From Cymbidium sinense (Eukaryota; Streptophyta; Magnoliopsida; Asparagales; Orchidaceae): a stretch of 64,000 bases of DNA. A program made the position numbers and the translations under genes. Positions within the stretch are counted from its first letter, which is position 1. Each line of letters opens with the position of its first letter. The stretch spans positions 156,101,983 through 156,165,982 of the forward strand of contig CM038216.1 in assembly GCA_021442155.1 (NCBI GenBank), read 5' to 3'. Below are positions 35,618 to 48,697 of this stretch, in pieces. The notes beneath the pieces are model-generated. The model had not been told where the DNA came from and ran no database searches. It saw only the letters and a program-made list of their open reading frames with translations.

Positions 35618-36260
35618 TATTAACAAGGGAAGTGAGGTAATCAAATGACCTCCTTTGGGCTAACTAAAGCCTCATGTTCTCGTGATGTCCAAACTATATA
35701 CCCATTATATTCAAACATATGTAAGTTTATACACATGAACATATGGAAGAAGACTTTAAACTATATGATCAATCAATTCAATCACTGATTAAATATGAAT
35801 TCATGTCTTTCTTAAAAAAAAAGGAATTTTCATTCATTAGCTCAATGCACATACAAGTGTATAAAAGTTCTAAGTGGATACTTCGCCATTGTTAACCATG
35901 GGAGTGTGGTAAACACCTCCATGGGGCTACTTAAAGCTTTGCATCCCCGAAATGTCCAGACTAGATATACCCACTATTCTTGAATACACATGAATGTACA
36001 AACAACTACAAGAATGGAAATCATGTAAAAGTTGCACTTTGATTTAATTGAAAGAAGATCATCAGCTGAATGCACATACAAGCGTATAAAAGTTCTAAGC
36101 AAGTACTTCACCATTATTAACCATGGGAGTAAGGTAAAGACCTTCTTAGGGCTACTTAAAGCCGCATCCAATGTCCGACTAGATATATCCACTATTCTTA
36201 GATACACATGAATGTAAAAAACTACAAGAATGGAAATCATGCAAGAGTTGTGTTTGATTT
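35618..36260 (-). repeat. Inverted tandem-motif array (X4 left arm)
   Basis: Three units of the tctggacatcc motif on the minus strand, at about 35618-35712, 35893-35977 and 36117-36198. The last two sit in a clear 226-bp tandem duplication, shown by gcacatacaagtgtataaaa near 35847 and gcacatacaagcgtataaaa near 36073. The 88-codon minus frame at 35974-36240 is a product of this duplication. Confidence 0.88.
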
Positions 36261-37080
36261 AATTGAATTATTTATACATGTGAGCTAAAGTTCTATCTAA
36301 ATCCTAACATGGAGATTTATAAGAATGAATCCAAACAAATGTTGTGTTCTTTTCAAATGAACTATACACTTATTAATATTCACATTCTTATATGAATTTG
36401 TGAAGATTAAAGAAAAGAGAACTTCATATCACATGTTCTAAGCACATGCAAACTTTGAATATTCATAATCATCATCACTCCACATGTTATAGTTGATTTA
36501 TATACTTTTCAAAATAATTTTTGATTTAATAATGATAATAGCCACATATTTTAATTTAAATCAACACATGCAAGCTTGACATAAAGGAAATCATTTCATT
36601 TAATTAATTTTGCTAGAGATAAATGCATGAATCAAGTGACATATAACATTTAATATGATTGGAAAGAAATAAAGAGACATAAACACAAAATTTCATTCAA
36701 TCTAATTAATTCTATGGACAATCATATCAAATAAGCTTATTTAAAATAAGCCAAAATTTCTTAATGTCACTCTTAATTTTATGTTTGATTTGATTTAAGA
36801 AATATGAGGGGAGGTTTGCTAATTCTAATCCCATTCCCCATGTGTGAGTTAATTTGATTTAATGAGAAGGAATTAGATTTATTTATGGATTAATTAAGGT
36901 ATGAATTAATTCAATTAATTAAACCCTTACCTATGTTACCTTAAGGTAATTAATTAAATAATTATGAGCCAATGAAATATGCAAATAGAAAATAAATAAT
37001 AATGATCTTATGAAATGGAAGGGGCCTAATTCAATTAGGTCATAATCACTAATTAATTAAGCTATGCCTACTTAATTATA

Positions 37081-37780
37081 ATTTAATTAAAATTTTAATC
37101 AGCCTAATTTCTCTCTAAATAATTTTCCAATTAATTTTAAATTTTTTAGAGATGTTTAGGGGGATGACCTCTGTCTCCCCTAATTTTCTTTGAATTTATT
37201 GGATAGTTAATTAGGATAATCAATGGATTAAGCTTTAATTACTCTCCAATCTTAATTAATGATAATTAACCAAATGAACTATGGATTAATTAATTAATTA
37301 AGCTTATTGTCCTATGTTAATAGTGAGAAGTCTTAGGGAAGTGGTTTGAGTTCATTCCTTATGACCATTTCATTAAGCCTCTTCATTTGTTTCAAATTAA
37401 TTAAAGATTAAATAATTAATTAGCCACTTAATTAATCAATTAAAAGAAAGGATATATAATTATTTTAGAGCCTCATTATTTGTTTGAGATGACTTTGGGA
37501 TTGAGATTGAGGCCTCTTCCTTGATCTCTTTCCCTAAGTTAATTTCATCTTCCTAATCAAAAGATATAATCAAAGGATTTAATTAACCAATTAAGTGCTT
37601 GATTAAATTAATTTAAAATCCATTCATTCATAGCCTTCCTGAATTAACTCTTAGGTAGCTTTTTTGGGAGTTCAATAACTTAGAGAGAGAGAGAGAGAGA
37701 GAGAGAGCTAATGAAATTATGGTTAGCTCACATGTGTGAGAAAACTATAAAAGTAATTAAGTGAGTCCGTAATTAACTAT
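37081..37780 (+). repeat. Central spacer of X4
   Basis: AATTAA-rich and matching 9290-9830 on the same strand (core ggggatgacctctg at 37161). The right half of X4 therefore begins here, while the left half stops before it. It includes a (GA)n run. Confidence 0.7.
37682..37707 (+). repeat. (AG)n microsatellite
   Basis: 13 perfect AG units. The corresponding place in the other X copies (9720, 31350) has no such run, so it expanded in X4. Confidence 0.9.
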
Positions 37781-38468
37781 TAATTATAGCTAATTGTATT
37801 AAGCCCATTTCATTTCTTAGGAGCATTGCTAATTTACTTTTCATATAGTTGCATCTCATGTTGGCTCATCATTATTTAGTTAATTAACTTAAGGTGATGT
37901 ATGTAAGGGTTAATTAATTGATTTAATTCATATCTTAACCTAATTAAGATATAAAATTAACCTAATTGGTTTTCATTAAATTAAATTAACTCACACATAT
38001 GGGGAATGGGATTAGAAAACCTCTTTCACATTTCTTAAATCAAATCAAACATAAAGATCAAAATGGCTTTAAGAAATATTAGTTTATTTTAAATGAGTTT
38101 GTTTAATATGATTGTCCTTATGACTTAGTTGGATTGAAAGAAATTATATGCTTGTATTTCTTTATTTCTTTCCAATCATATTAAAATATTGTATGTCACT
38201 TGTATTCATGCATTCACTTCTTTCAAATTAATCAAATGAAAATGATTTCCTTTATGTTAATTTGCATGTGTTGACTTAATTAGATATGCATGGTTATTAT
38301 CACTATTAAATCTCAAATGTATTTTCCAAAGCTCATTAATAAATAGTAATATATATTGTGAAATTAGTTTCATATACATAGGATGTGTATGTGAATATAA
38401 GCTTAGTGTATGAAGTGAAGTCTCTTTCTTACATTCATATGCTGATTTGAATAAGTTTGAATGTTAAT

Positions 38469-38812
38469 GGGTATATTAGTTGGACATTCCCGGGATACAC
38501 GGGCTTTAAGTAGCCTCAGGGAAGTTCGTGCCTCACTCTCCTGGTGCAGAACAATGGCGACACACCTGTTTAATTTCATTCTTATGCACTTTGACATTAT
38601 AATTCATATAGAGCTTTAATTCATTCACACAAATAAATCAATTAAATAAAACTCTAATTTTTCATGATTTTTTATTCTTATAGTTGCTTATACATGCATA
38701 TGTATTTAAGAATAACGAGTATATTAGTCTAGACATTTCGGGGACACACGGCTTTAATTAGCCATAAGGAGGTTCCTACCTCGCTCCCCTTGGTGTAGAA
38801 CAATGGCATCAT
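38469..38812 (+). repeat. Tandem-motif array (X4 right arm)
   Basis: Two forward units start at 38469 and 38718, about 249 bp apart. In both, the inner word ggctttaa-t-agcc can form a 4-bp stem. The tail after 'cctcactc' (ggtg-agaacaatgg) differs from the other X copies, so the X4 units form a subgroup. Confidence 0.85.
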
Positions 38813-40398
38813 ACTTTCTTAAAACTTAAATGAATTTAGATGTGTATTTAGCTAATGAATGAAAATCCCATTTTTCTATTAAAAAGACATGCATTCATAT
38901 TTTTGTTCAAGTGGTTGGGTTGATTAGTCATATGATTTAGAGTTCTTTTCTTATACTTTTGTATAAGAATTTAAATAGAGCTTTAAATTAATATGACAAA
39001 ATGATTCAACCAAATGAAACATCAATTCCAAGTACATTTGCTTACATTCATCATTTAAGTGTCTTATGATACAAATTGCATGTATAGATATGTTTAGGAC
39101 TTAATCATATGTATGCAATATATGATGGAAAGAAATGAACAAACATGTGTTATGCGATAGTAATTAATTACAATTAATCTTAAGATGCCTTTCTTATTGA
39201 ATGAGATTATTTAAAGTGAAACCTAAACCTAGGATTAATTAAAACATGTAATAAGACATTTACTAAAAAAAATTGATTAATTAATTTACTTTAGATGTGG
39301 CTTAGGGTAGGGGTGAAAGAGAGTGATTCTATCTTTTCCTCTCTTTATAACACTTAGTTGTTAGGTGTAAGCCAAGTGAAACAAAAGAAAATATTAATTA
39401 AAAAAGTTTCAAATCAATTAAACCATTTAAATTGTAACCACCTATCATAATTAAATCTTTTCATACTTAGAAAATCTTAACTCCAAAGCTTAGTTAGAAC
39501 ATACCACACAAGCCTTAACACACACATTAAGTCACCACTTCTAGTTTTATGTTAGGGTGGTGCATGGTTTGATGTATGTTTATTTTGTGATGTATTATTG
39601 CAGACTGAATGTTATGGTGTATGATTCATAGACTAGATTTTAGGCTGTAATTAGCCTAATCATATTTTTTTATAGGAGATTGTGCTTAAGGGGCACTTAA
39701 AATAAATATAAATGCTCTCTTTTGTAGGTTGCTTAACCCCTAAGTATAATCTAAATTAAGACAATTGAGCTTGGTTACCCATGTGTAGGGTGTTATGTCC
39801 AAAATATACACATAACTGCTTGAGTTGTATGATGTGTTTAGCTAACACTTATCTTGCAGTGTAGTTAGATTTACTTTTTCTATTTTTGATGTAATCTTGC
39901 ATTAGAAATTAGGATTAGTGTTATGGGGGATTAGGATGAGCGGAGGCTAGAAGGCTATGTCCTGGGAGGCCCCGTGATGCCTTTGAAGCAAGCAAATCCA
40001 AATGGAGTAAAGACATGAAGATATAAAGATATGAAGACATGAAGACCCCCCATAACATCTATTCATTTGTAATTGTAATTATTCTTTCATATGCCGGGAT
40101 GTATAAGGGTAGGCTCATACCATTTTTCTTTTTTTTGGGTACCCCGTGCGATGTTATTCTTTCACATTGAGTTTATAAATTATTTGATGATTTGTTTACA
40201 TTGTGCAATAGAAATAACATGTATTTTTCTAGTTTCTTCATATATAATGATTTAATGTGTAGACTAGACCCGCTTAGGATTTTAGGAAAAAATAAACTTT
40301 TTACAAACACAATTTATAATTAAATTTCTAAATAACTCATAACCTCACATAAAGCCTAGGAATTAAATCAAAATAATTAAAATATTGAGCAGCCCTTT

Positions 40399-40466
40399 AG
40401 CTGAATGTTGTATGCTTAACATCATGAATATCAGCTGAATGTTGTATTCTTAACATCATACATATC
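40399..40466 (+). repeat. 34-bp tandem duplication in X4 right arm
   Basis: agctgaatgttgtat...taacatcat occurs at 40399 and again at 40433. The other F arms have one copy (near 327 and 21530). Confidence 0.85.
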
Positions 40467-41636
40467 ATATTATTCCACTCTCGCTAAGTGAGAGTTTCCA
40501 TCCTTGCACGATAGGGGAAGACTTGACCTTTGAGGGTCTCCCTTGTGGTGAAAAATAGCTATTTATCTCTGATTTAGCCAATAACCCTATTTTATCATGC
40601 ATTTAGGCATATAAAATCTTATGGATTGTGTCAAAATAATAAGTCCAAAATCAAATAAAATTTTATAAAATTTGCATTAGACTAAGTTATTATTCATACC
40701 CCTTATGCTCTGGTCTCTTAGGGAGTGGGTTTAAGACATTAGTTTCTTTATAAAATAATAACAACCTAACCATCTTACAAAATATATGACTTGACTACAT
40801 GGTTTTAAAATGTAGGAGGAGTTAGTTGGCTACCACTCCAGGTGGTTATAAGTTTAGCAGTCGAGTGGTTTACCCTCTCTTGTGGAGGTAAACAATATAC
40901 CCATTTTGACCTTAGATTCAGGATGTGCTTTGGCCCTTGCTAAAGCTCTCTAGATTTAGGATCTAAAATTGTTGTTTCCCCTCGAGCTACAAGCATAAAT
41001 CCTCACCTCTTAGAAATTTCCATAATATTATATTATGGGATTATAAGTCCTAGTTTTCTAATAAATTTTAACAAAAATACATAATTCTCATCAATCTCAA
41101 ATATATAAATCCCAATCATAGGATAGTTTGGGAAGCTCACTAGGTTTCCTAGTATCATGAGCATCCCCTACTCATCTCCTTTGGGTTTTATAATAAGTCT
41201 CTCCTTTTGATCTATCCCACTTGATTTTCCAAACATAGCCAATTTATTTATACTCTTATCTTCAAAATCTTTGGAGACAATAGTTGCCTACTTTAATCGA
41301 GAGTATTTCTAAGGAACTCACCTTTCTTAGGATGTAATTAGCTATGGGGGCTTGCCCCAAGCCCCCATAGGGAACTTTAGAACTCAATTTAAATAAACCC
41401 TACTTTATTCATCTATGTAAACTAGGGGAAAAATCTCTGATACATTCGTAGACCAATCATGCCTTAGGAGTCCTTATTAGATGATTAGGTCCATCATATG
41501 GAAGTGATTTCTATCTTTCGAGATAGTGCACTATTTCTAATGTCATACCCAATCACCTCAATAAGTACACCCTCAAATCTATGTGTTGTCCCCCATACAC
41601 ATCAATTCAAAAATAAGCATCACAACACACCACACA

Positions 41637-42419
41637 CATGAGATTGCTATTGAATTGTGGTAATTAGCTTCAAATAAAGAGAAGTCACTTTTTATAACAT
41701 AATTTTGATTAGTATTAATTAGAGATTAGATTATTTAGTGAATAATAATAATTCATTTGAAGTGGGTTAGATATATAAGGAGAATAGGAAAGTATGAAAA
41801 TTAATAATAGTTATGGGTTACAAAGTCATTAGGGTGAACTTCTCGTTTAAAAAAAAAAATAGAAAGAAGAAATTAAAAAAAAAAAAAAAAGAAAAAACAC
41901 TAGGTGAGTATCATATAATAATAATATTTAGAAATTCTCCAAACAATCTAATCAAGTAAAAGAAGTTATTAAAGTAATTAAGTATGTTAAATTCAAGAGA
42001 GAAAATTATGTTATGATTATTTAAATAATAAGTGATGACTATTTATAATAGTCAATTAACTAAAATTCAAAAGAATCAAATATGTTATTAAGCACTAAAG
42101 GACTTAACTCAAGTGAAATATTAGTTTAAGTAAGAATTATTATAAAAGTTATTTTTCATATTTAAAATGAGTGTAAGTTTATTTTTCAATTAAAATGACT
42201 ATTTAATGATTTTAAATTTTAGAGTTTTGCAATCAAATAAATTCAAGGATTCATAAAAATACATATGATTACTTGAGAATAAGTAATGATTTAAGTTTAG
42301 GTATTTTTGATAAGTAAAAATAGCATGTATTTTTAAGTAAAAATTATTATTTAATGTTTTATTTTATAATTTAAGTATTTATGACAGAAAATCTCTTAGT
42401 GGAGAAAGAAATAAAAAAA
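41637..42419. other. AT-rich intergenic DNA
   Basis: Begins just past the X4 terminus. It has poly-A runs at 41849-41860 and 41876-41890 and many taa/aat words. I see no gene or recognisable repeat in it, and no resumption of the X3 sequence that X4 interrupts at 33010. Confidence 0.5.
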
Positions 42420-42680
42420 AGTAGAATCACAGTACAATGCCACGACACTATGTTTGTAGTGCTGAGGCACTAGTATGAGAAGAAAAAGCTGTGTAGAAAC
42501 ATAGAAGATAGCATCAAGGCATCAGCCTAATGCTATGGTGTTATATTGAAGCACTAAAATGCTAGAATCATAGATTTGATGCCAAAAATCAGATATCACA
42601 GCATCGTGGCATTACAAAGCCAGCACCAAGGCGCTGCGACCCTATAGAATTAATTTTAAAGCAATTTTAGTGCCAATTTA
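42420..42680. repeat. GC-richer 'gcact/gctg' word region
   Basis: Short recurring words such as gaggcact, ggcatcag, gcaccaaggcgctgcga and aatgctatgg give a word pattern like 52000-52560 and 53990-55145. It may be another fragment of the same unidentified element. No frame is intact. Confidence 0.45.
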
Positions 42681-42825
42681 GGGAGTTTTAAGTGTAGTTT
42701 TAGCTATTATTTTGAAGGGATATGGGGGATAGTTAAAAAAATGATTATTATATGATTTGAATTCTGTTTCTCTCATCTTAGGAAGTAAGCATATAGGTGT
42801 GAATGTGTATAGTGTTTTTCTATGT

Positions 42826-42946
<121 letters not shown>

Positions 42947-45900
42947 GTTTGGAGGAAGTAGAGATCCGTTAAAAGAGAATGCTTGCAGGATGGCTAGGAG
43001 TAAAAGTAAATCAGAATTAGAGGAGCACATTCCAGTTCTTTCTTTACTTACTCATAAGTTATCTTGTATTAACAATACTTTGAATTTATTATTCTCTCTT
43101 TCTTATTATGTTTAAGTATGCAATACTCTAGATTTATGATTATTTTATGTTGAATTGTGTACTATTTTTATATGAATTAATATATAAAAATATTATTTAT
43201 GCTCAAATATTTAAGTTGTTTTTTTTGCACTTAATTTACTGGCAATCTGGCTAATTTTTAAGTTAAAATAGATTGTGATCTAAATTTATCTGAAGGGTTG
43301 TAGAAGAATAGTAGTTAAAATAAATAGATTTACTAAATAGGCATAGGCATATGCTATTTTGAATCCACGGTCATTAAAGGGAAATTTGTATAATGCATTC
43401 ACTTAAAATTTATTAGAGTAGAAGGATTAGCTAGTTAAAAAAAGTGGTTTGGTTATGTTGATCTAGGCATAGAGAATATAACATTTATGCTCTTGATTGA
43501 CAACCACACAAACTTTTAACTAACATTCACTAAGTACATAAAAACAATCATGTTTTTCATAAACTTATAGCACAATTTATAAAATTAAAAAAACTCTATT
43601 TTCAAAGATAACTATAATAATTTTTGAGTTTTTTTTTAAATTTTTGTATTATCACTTGGTTGGATAAAAATCAAGGCTAATAATAGATTAGTATTTAACT
43701 TAATTAGATTTTCAAACAAATCCTCATGAGAGTGGTACTCTATTTATCATTGTATTATTTGAAGGGCATGTGCACTTGCGTACACCATTATTACCCGGTC
43801 AGTAAGAAGATAAGAAAGTTGTTTGGCGTGAGTTGAAATCATCCTCATATGGTACTAAAGAGCCATTTGCCTCACTGAGGAATCAGTTTTTATGTCGCAT
43901 GTATTATTAAATTATATTATGAAATTGCTTGCACTTACAAAGGTTGGTGAGTAACTCCATTTCAGTAGTGAAAAGTGGTTAGTTACCAACCCTTATTGAA
44001 GGTAAGTGTTCTCTCCTTAATGAAGTTAAGTCATAAGATTTAGCACATTCCTACTTGATTAGCTTAGGATTAACATGATGATAAATATGTTGTTAGGTCA
44101 AGGCCCAAGTGCATAGGTTGCATCATTGATTTGTAATGGGTTTTCAAGAATGGGACAATGACTTTAATAGAGTGCCTTTTTTTACTTCACCAATAAGCAT
44201 TTTGGATAGGGAGTTCTCCCATATTGGTGCCTCATTATATTCAATAGGGATGACTTGGGCTGTAGAAGGTTGAGAGGTGGCAAGTTCTCATTTTCCTCAC
44301 TAGAAGAAAGTTTCCACCTTCGTGGAAAAGAAAGCTACCTAAGCAAAGCAATGTGCAATCTTTTCTTTTGTGTAGAGAGTTCTCCTTTCTATAAGCACCA
44401 TTGAGAATAGCTCCCATACGTGGGAGGTTGCTACAAATCTATAGGCAAAAATGAGTAGCTTCAGGTTGAGGATGGCTGATCAAAGTGTGCGCTTGATATC
44501 TATTAGTGAAGTTGAGTTGCTGTACAGGCACTATATGCTAGTTTTTGCATCTCAACACCATGAAAAATTATCAAGGTATACTTAATTCATGGAAGGTGCA
44601 GAGTTTTTCTTGAGGAGATGATTGCATTCTATAGATGATATATTATATCCAATGCTTAGAAAATTTTTTTATAACTACATATAATTAATGTTATAAATTA
44701 TATAGTGTGCTTGCATTGAACATAATGTAATTTAAATTTTATAGTAGTTTAATTTGGTTTCCAAGTTGGATTTTATTTTGTGTACCTTCATGTCATATTT
44801 TTTTCTACTAAATGATTTTGATGTTTGTGATGACTTGGTGAGTTAAGTTTTTTCTTAATTATATAGAACTAAGTTAAATTGGTCTTGTCAAATCTATGAA
44901 GCCAAAGTTTGTGAGATTTTGTAAGAATGGCGGAAAGATTCAAGATCTAGGCATTTAATTTTTAATTTGACATTGCCTCAAAAAATAAGATTATTTTTCC
45001 TATTTATCCAGTAGTTGAGTAATTCAATATTTTTCATTTACTTAGAATTTTCATCTTCTATATGAATTAGTTGTTTGCTTCTACTACTTTCTTTGAGCTA
45101 TTGAGCTATGTCTACTCTTTAGAGTTATGCTCACACATTCTTGGATTTGGAGTATAGTTAGTCTGTGTGTGACTACAATGTTGAATATGGTCTCTTTGGG
45201 TTGTTATTATGGAATTATGATTTTTTTATGTAATAAACTTATGACGACAAGCAATTCAATATTTTCTATGAAGATAAGTTGTGCGTTTCTTTTGATCACT
45301 TAAAGCTTGAGCCACATTTTCGTTTTTCCCATAATTGATTGATATTTTTAATTTCCTTGGATTTGTGCTAACACATTTATTATCAAATTCAAGGTGAGAA
45401 TAATCACCCTTATTTGTTACTTATGAGATGAGAAGATACTTTGGAGCCTTACTTTATTTTACCATTTATTCGCTACCAAGGTTCTCAAGCATTGGACCAT
45501 CTAATTTTTTGGAATTCATATAAAAAATGGGATTGGTAAATTAGGTTAGAAAAATACAAAAGTACATTTATGTTTATAAAGTGCTCCATTAGGTGGCGTA
45601 TGTTGACCAAGCTAATTCCATTTGAAAATGAAAAAATAGTGGTCCCAAAGTTGATTTTGATAGAGGCTGAGTCTTTTTAAAGGTCGTAATTGAGAAGCCT
45701 AGCCATCAACTCAAACTTCAAAGATAGATAAGTGCATTAGACTTTTCACTGTAAGAGCTCAACACTAAAAATATATCTTATTGAAATTACTTTATGGTTT
45801 ACATACTCACTCATTATTGAAATGGTGGCATTGACCTTATGGTATATTCCATTGATCTAAATGTTCTAACCTTCTTGGGGGAGTAACTTCATGGCTCCTT

Positions 45901-46678
45901 ATGACATAGTAAGTTAGTTATTCATGTAGTTGCACTTTCCATGGCTAAGCTAGAGTTGTTGTATAACATATCGACTGAAAAAGCATGTGCTTAAATGCCA
46001 TAAAAGGCAATTCACCCACTCAAGGACATGTTAGGGCACTAATGTAGAGGCCACTAAGCAAGGGCTAAAAGACGGTGAATGAGGTGGAGCCCTTGTAAAA
46101 GAAGAAGAAGATCAAGAGAATGAAACTAGCTTCTCGTATCGAGATATTGGGCTCTTATGACATGTGTATAGTTAATCCTTTGAATGATACATTTAATTTT
46201 GAGGATTGCATATATTCATAAATGCTTTAAGTTTAGTTGGAGTTGATTCGCATATCAAAGTTGTCTCTTTATGTGATGAATGGACAAGCTAGTTGGCAAT
46301 CTACCTATGACTTATACCATAGGTTCTTGATTACTTTGAGTGATTGGCCTAGCTAAAGGTGCAATACCAAGTAGTAAAGAGCTCACTATAGAAAAGTTTG
46401 ACCATCACAAGGATGTGAAATCTTTGAAGAAAACAAAAAAGAGAAAAATAAAATCATTGAAAAGTTTATTGTGAGAATAGCTTAGCAAAAGAGTTAAAGT
46501 TCCAATAAAATAAAGTTTTTCTAGAGATTTCTTGAATTCATTGGAGTATGAAGCTATTCTTGCTTGCAAGTTTGAGGAGGGCATTCAATTTGACAATAAT
46601 AGATATGAAGAAATTTTTTTATTTTACTAGATTTTGATGAGAACAATGGGGTGAAAGCTATAAGTTGACTCAACCTTT

Positions 46679-46681
<3 letters not shown>
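42947..46681. other. Low-complexity AT-rich DNA, no gene recognised
   Basis: About 3.7 kb without a supported gene. Parts are less AT-rich (43740-44600, 45560-46400) and have short broken frames on both strands, but I could not match them to any family. Confidence 0.5.

Positions 46682-46716
<35 letters not shown>
46682..46716 (+). repeat. (TA)n microsatellite
   Basis: About 17 TA units. Confidence 0.95.
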
Positions 46717-46718
<2 letters not shown>

Positions 46719-48249
46719 TTTACCTTTACACTTTTGTATGAGAGATCATTATATATATTCAAGAAAACTTTTGTGCTTATCTTATTTTTGGATGTAGCCA
46801 CTTTTAGAAGATGAATAAAAAATATTTTTCTTTTAACTTCCATATTTAATGTTTTTGTCTATCTTTTATATTTGATAGTTTTTTTCTTTATATATGCTCA
46901 CTAATGAATAGATTAATATTGAATGCAACTAACTTGTATGAACTCTCCATATTTTGAAATAATGTTTTCTTTTACATTTTAACATGATAGCAATGTAAGC
47001 TTGGTAATGTTGGCTCCCATAGGCACTTAGGTTTGTATGTACTAGAAAGTACTTTGAGTTATAATGCTGTGAGTTATTTAGCACTTATTTTAGGTGTACC
47101 TCTCCTTACACTATGCTATTGGTATTCGTAGGGGAACCCACCTAGATTTGTCAATAAAAGAAAGTTATATGTTACTTAGTATAAATCTTATCACAAAGGG
47201 AAGAGTCGGCTCATTATCGCTATTACCATCATCATAGGTGCACCTCAATTTATACTTGAGACACTCATTTAAACTCTTCGACTAAAAGATGCTCATGTAT
47301 TACTTATTATAGATCTTATTCTAAAGTGTGGAGTTAGCTCACTATAGCTATATCCTTCAATGCATGTTATTATTGGTCTTCACAAAAGCATCATCTAGAC
47401 ATATTAGGTAGGAAAGCCTTGCATACTTATTGTATATCTTATTATAAAGGTGGGAGATTTCTTACTAAGTATTGGCTATTTGAAGTTTTTTTTAATATTA
47501 TGCTTGTATTATAATTGAGCATATGTAAGCAGACTATTGCAAGTATTTGAGAAGTATTAGATCACATATTTTGGCTATTGCTAATTTAAATATAATCAAC
47601 ACCTTAGAGTGAGTATGGTGTTGCACAAAGAGATACAATAAAAAAAGCTCAATCAAGAACATTAGAGGCCAAGAATAAGGTTCTATTACAAGGAGTAGGA
47701 AAAACTTGGAGGACAATGGAGCTTGAATAAATGATGTATTGAATACTTTAGCCTTTTTTATTTGGAAGATTTATATACATACCACACAATTCTTATGTAT
47801 TCACATATCAAACACCAAAAGTTAGATTTTTTACTTATCTAACACTTTTTTATACTTAAAATGGTGCATTTCACTTTTAAAAAATGAGTGATGATGGTAT
47901 TTTTTATGTGATATTAAAGATTGGGGTTTTATATATATGTAAAATTTGAAGGTTAGGTGTTATATATATAAATACATAAACATTGTGTGGTATGTATGTA
48001 AATCCCCCTTTTTATTTTATATGTATGTTGCGTTATTTTTCTGAGGCTTATGTAATGTATGATGGATTTGATATTATGTAAAATTAGAGGAGTGAATTAT
48101 CAGAAAAAAAAGTAATTAATTTTAAATGAAGGAGGGTGGCAACTACTTTAGAGAGAGGAATTATCAATTTAAATAGTTGCCCACCTCCGTCCATTCCCTC
48201 CCTTTAGTCATTTGAATTGTGGTGTTTTTATAAAAATTATATTATGTCC
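46717..48249. other. AT-rich intergenic DNA
   Basis: No gene, RNA or repeat recognised. The 60-codon minus frame at 47534-47716 has no visible domain. Confidence 0.5.
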
Positions 48250-48680
48250 AATTCCATAATAGAAACATTTTCACTCACACTTATTTCTAATAATTTTCTT
48301 TAGATTAGATCCACTTTCCACAACCCTAAATCATCTTTTAATTATTAGTGTGGATAAAGTTTACACTGACCCAATTGTGAAAAAAAATCTATTTTTTTTT
48401 ATTTTTGAAGAAAATTTGAAACTTTTGAGATTTGAGGTAGACATATTTCTATATTATATACAATTTATTTTAAGTAATCGTTTGGTCTATCTTTGTTGTA
48501 CTACTTCGAGGGATATTATACATTCTAGATTGGATTATTTCTTTGTGTTGGTCAACCACTATAGTGACTCAAACTTTAAATGCACTTCAAGTATTAGCAT
48601 CTAAACCATATATTACTCATTGAGCAAGCCCTCCAATCAAATTTGAGAAGCTTCAAGTGATCGAATCCCAGGACACATCA
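48250..48680 (+). repeat. Putative 5' LTR
   Basis: Direct-repeat partner of 50185-50600, ending in CA at 48679-48680. The start is not clearly defined; homology to the second copy fades above 48250. Confidence 0.5.
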
Positions 48681-48684
48681 ATTG

Positions 48685-48697
48685 TGGTATCAAAGCC
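48685..48697 (+). other. Primer binding site, tRNA-iMet type
   Basis: TGGTATCAAAGCC has one mismatch (A for G) to the plant initiator-Met primer site TGGTATCAGAGCC. It sits four bases past the putative LTR end, the usual distance. Confidence 0.7.

Larger units (their letters stand above)
33012..41636. mobile_element. X4: 8.6-kb imperfect palindrome (foldback-like element)
   Basis: The left half (33012 to ~37080) is the inverse of the right half (~37780-41636), with a ~700-bp centre. Matching landmarks run outside-in: terminus 33014-33060 with 41575-41636; ggactctaaggcatgatgg (33158) with its inverse near 41457; poly-A in a ggtggcacc context (34400) with the inverse poly-T near 40128; ttaggattagtgttatgg (39906) with its inverse near 34610; the tandem motif (35618-36198) with 38469-38812; and aatcatattaaatattg-type sequence (38174) with its inverse near 36650. 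Whether it moves as a unit is not shown. I found no target duplication at its edges, and no transposase frame. Confidence 0.85.

Noticed and set aside
35974..36240. 88-codon minus-strand frame
   Set aside because: It results from a 226-bp tandem duplication of the X motif; its two halves are the same non-coding repeat read twice.
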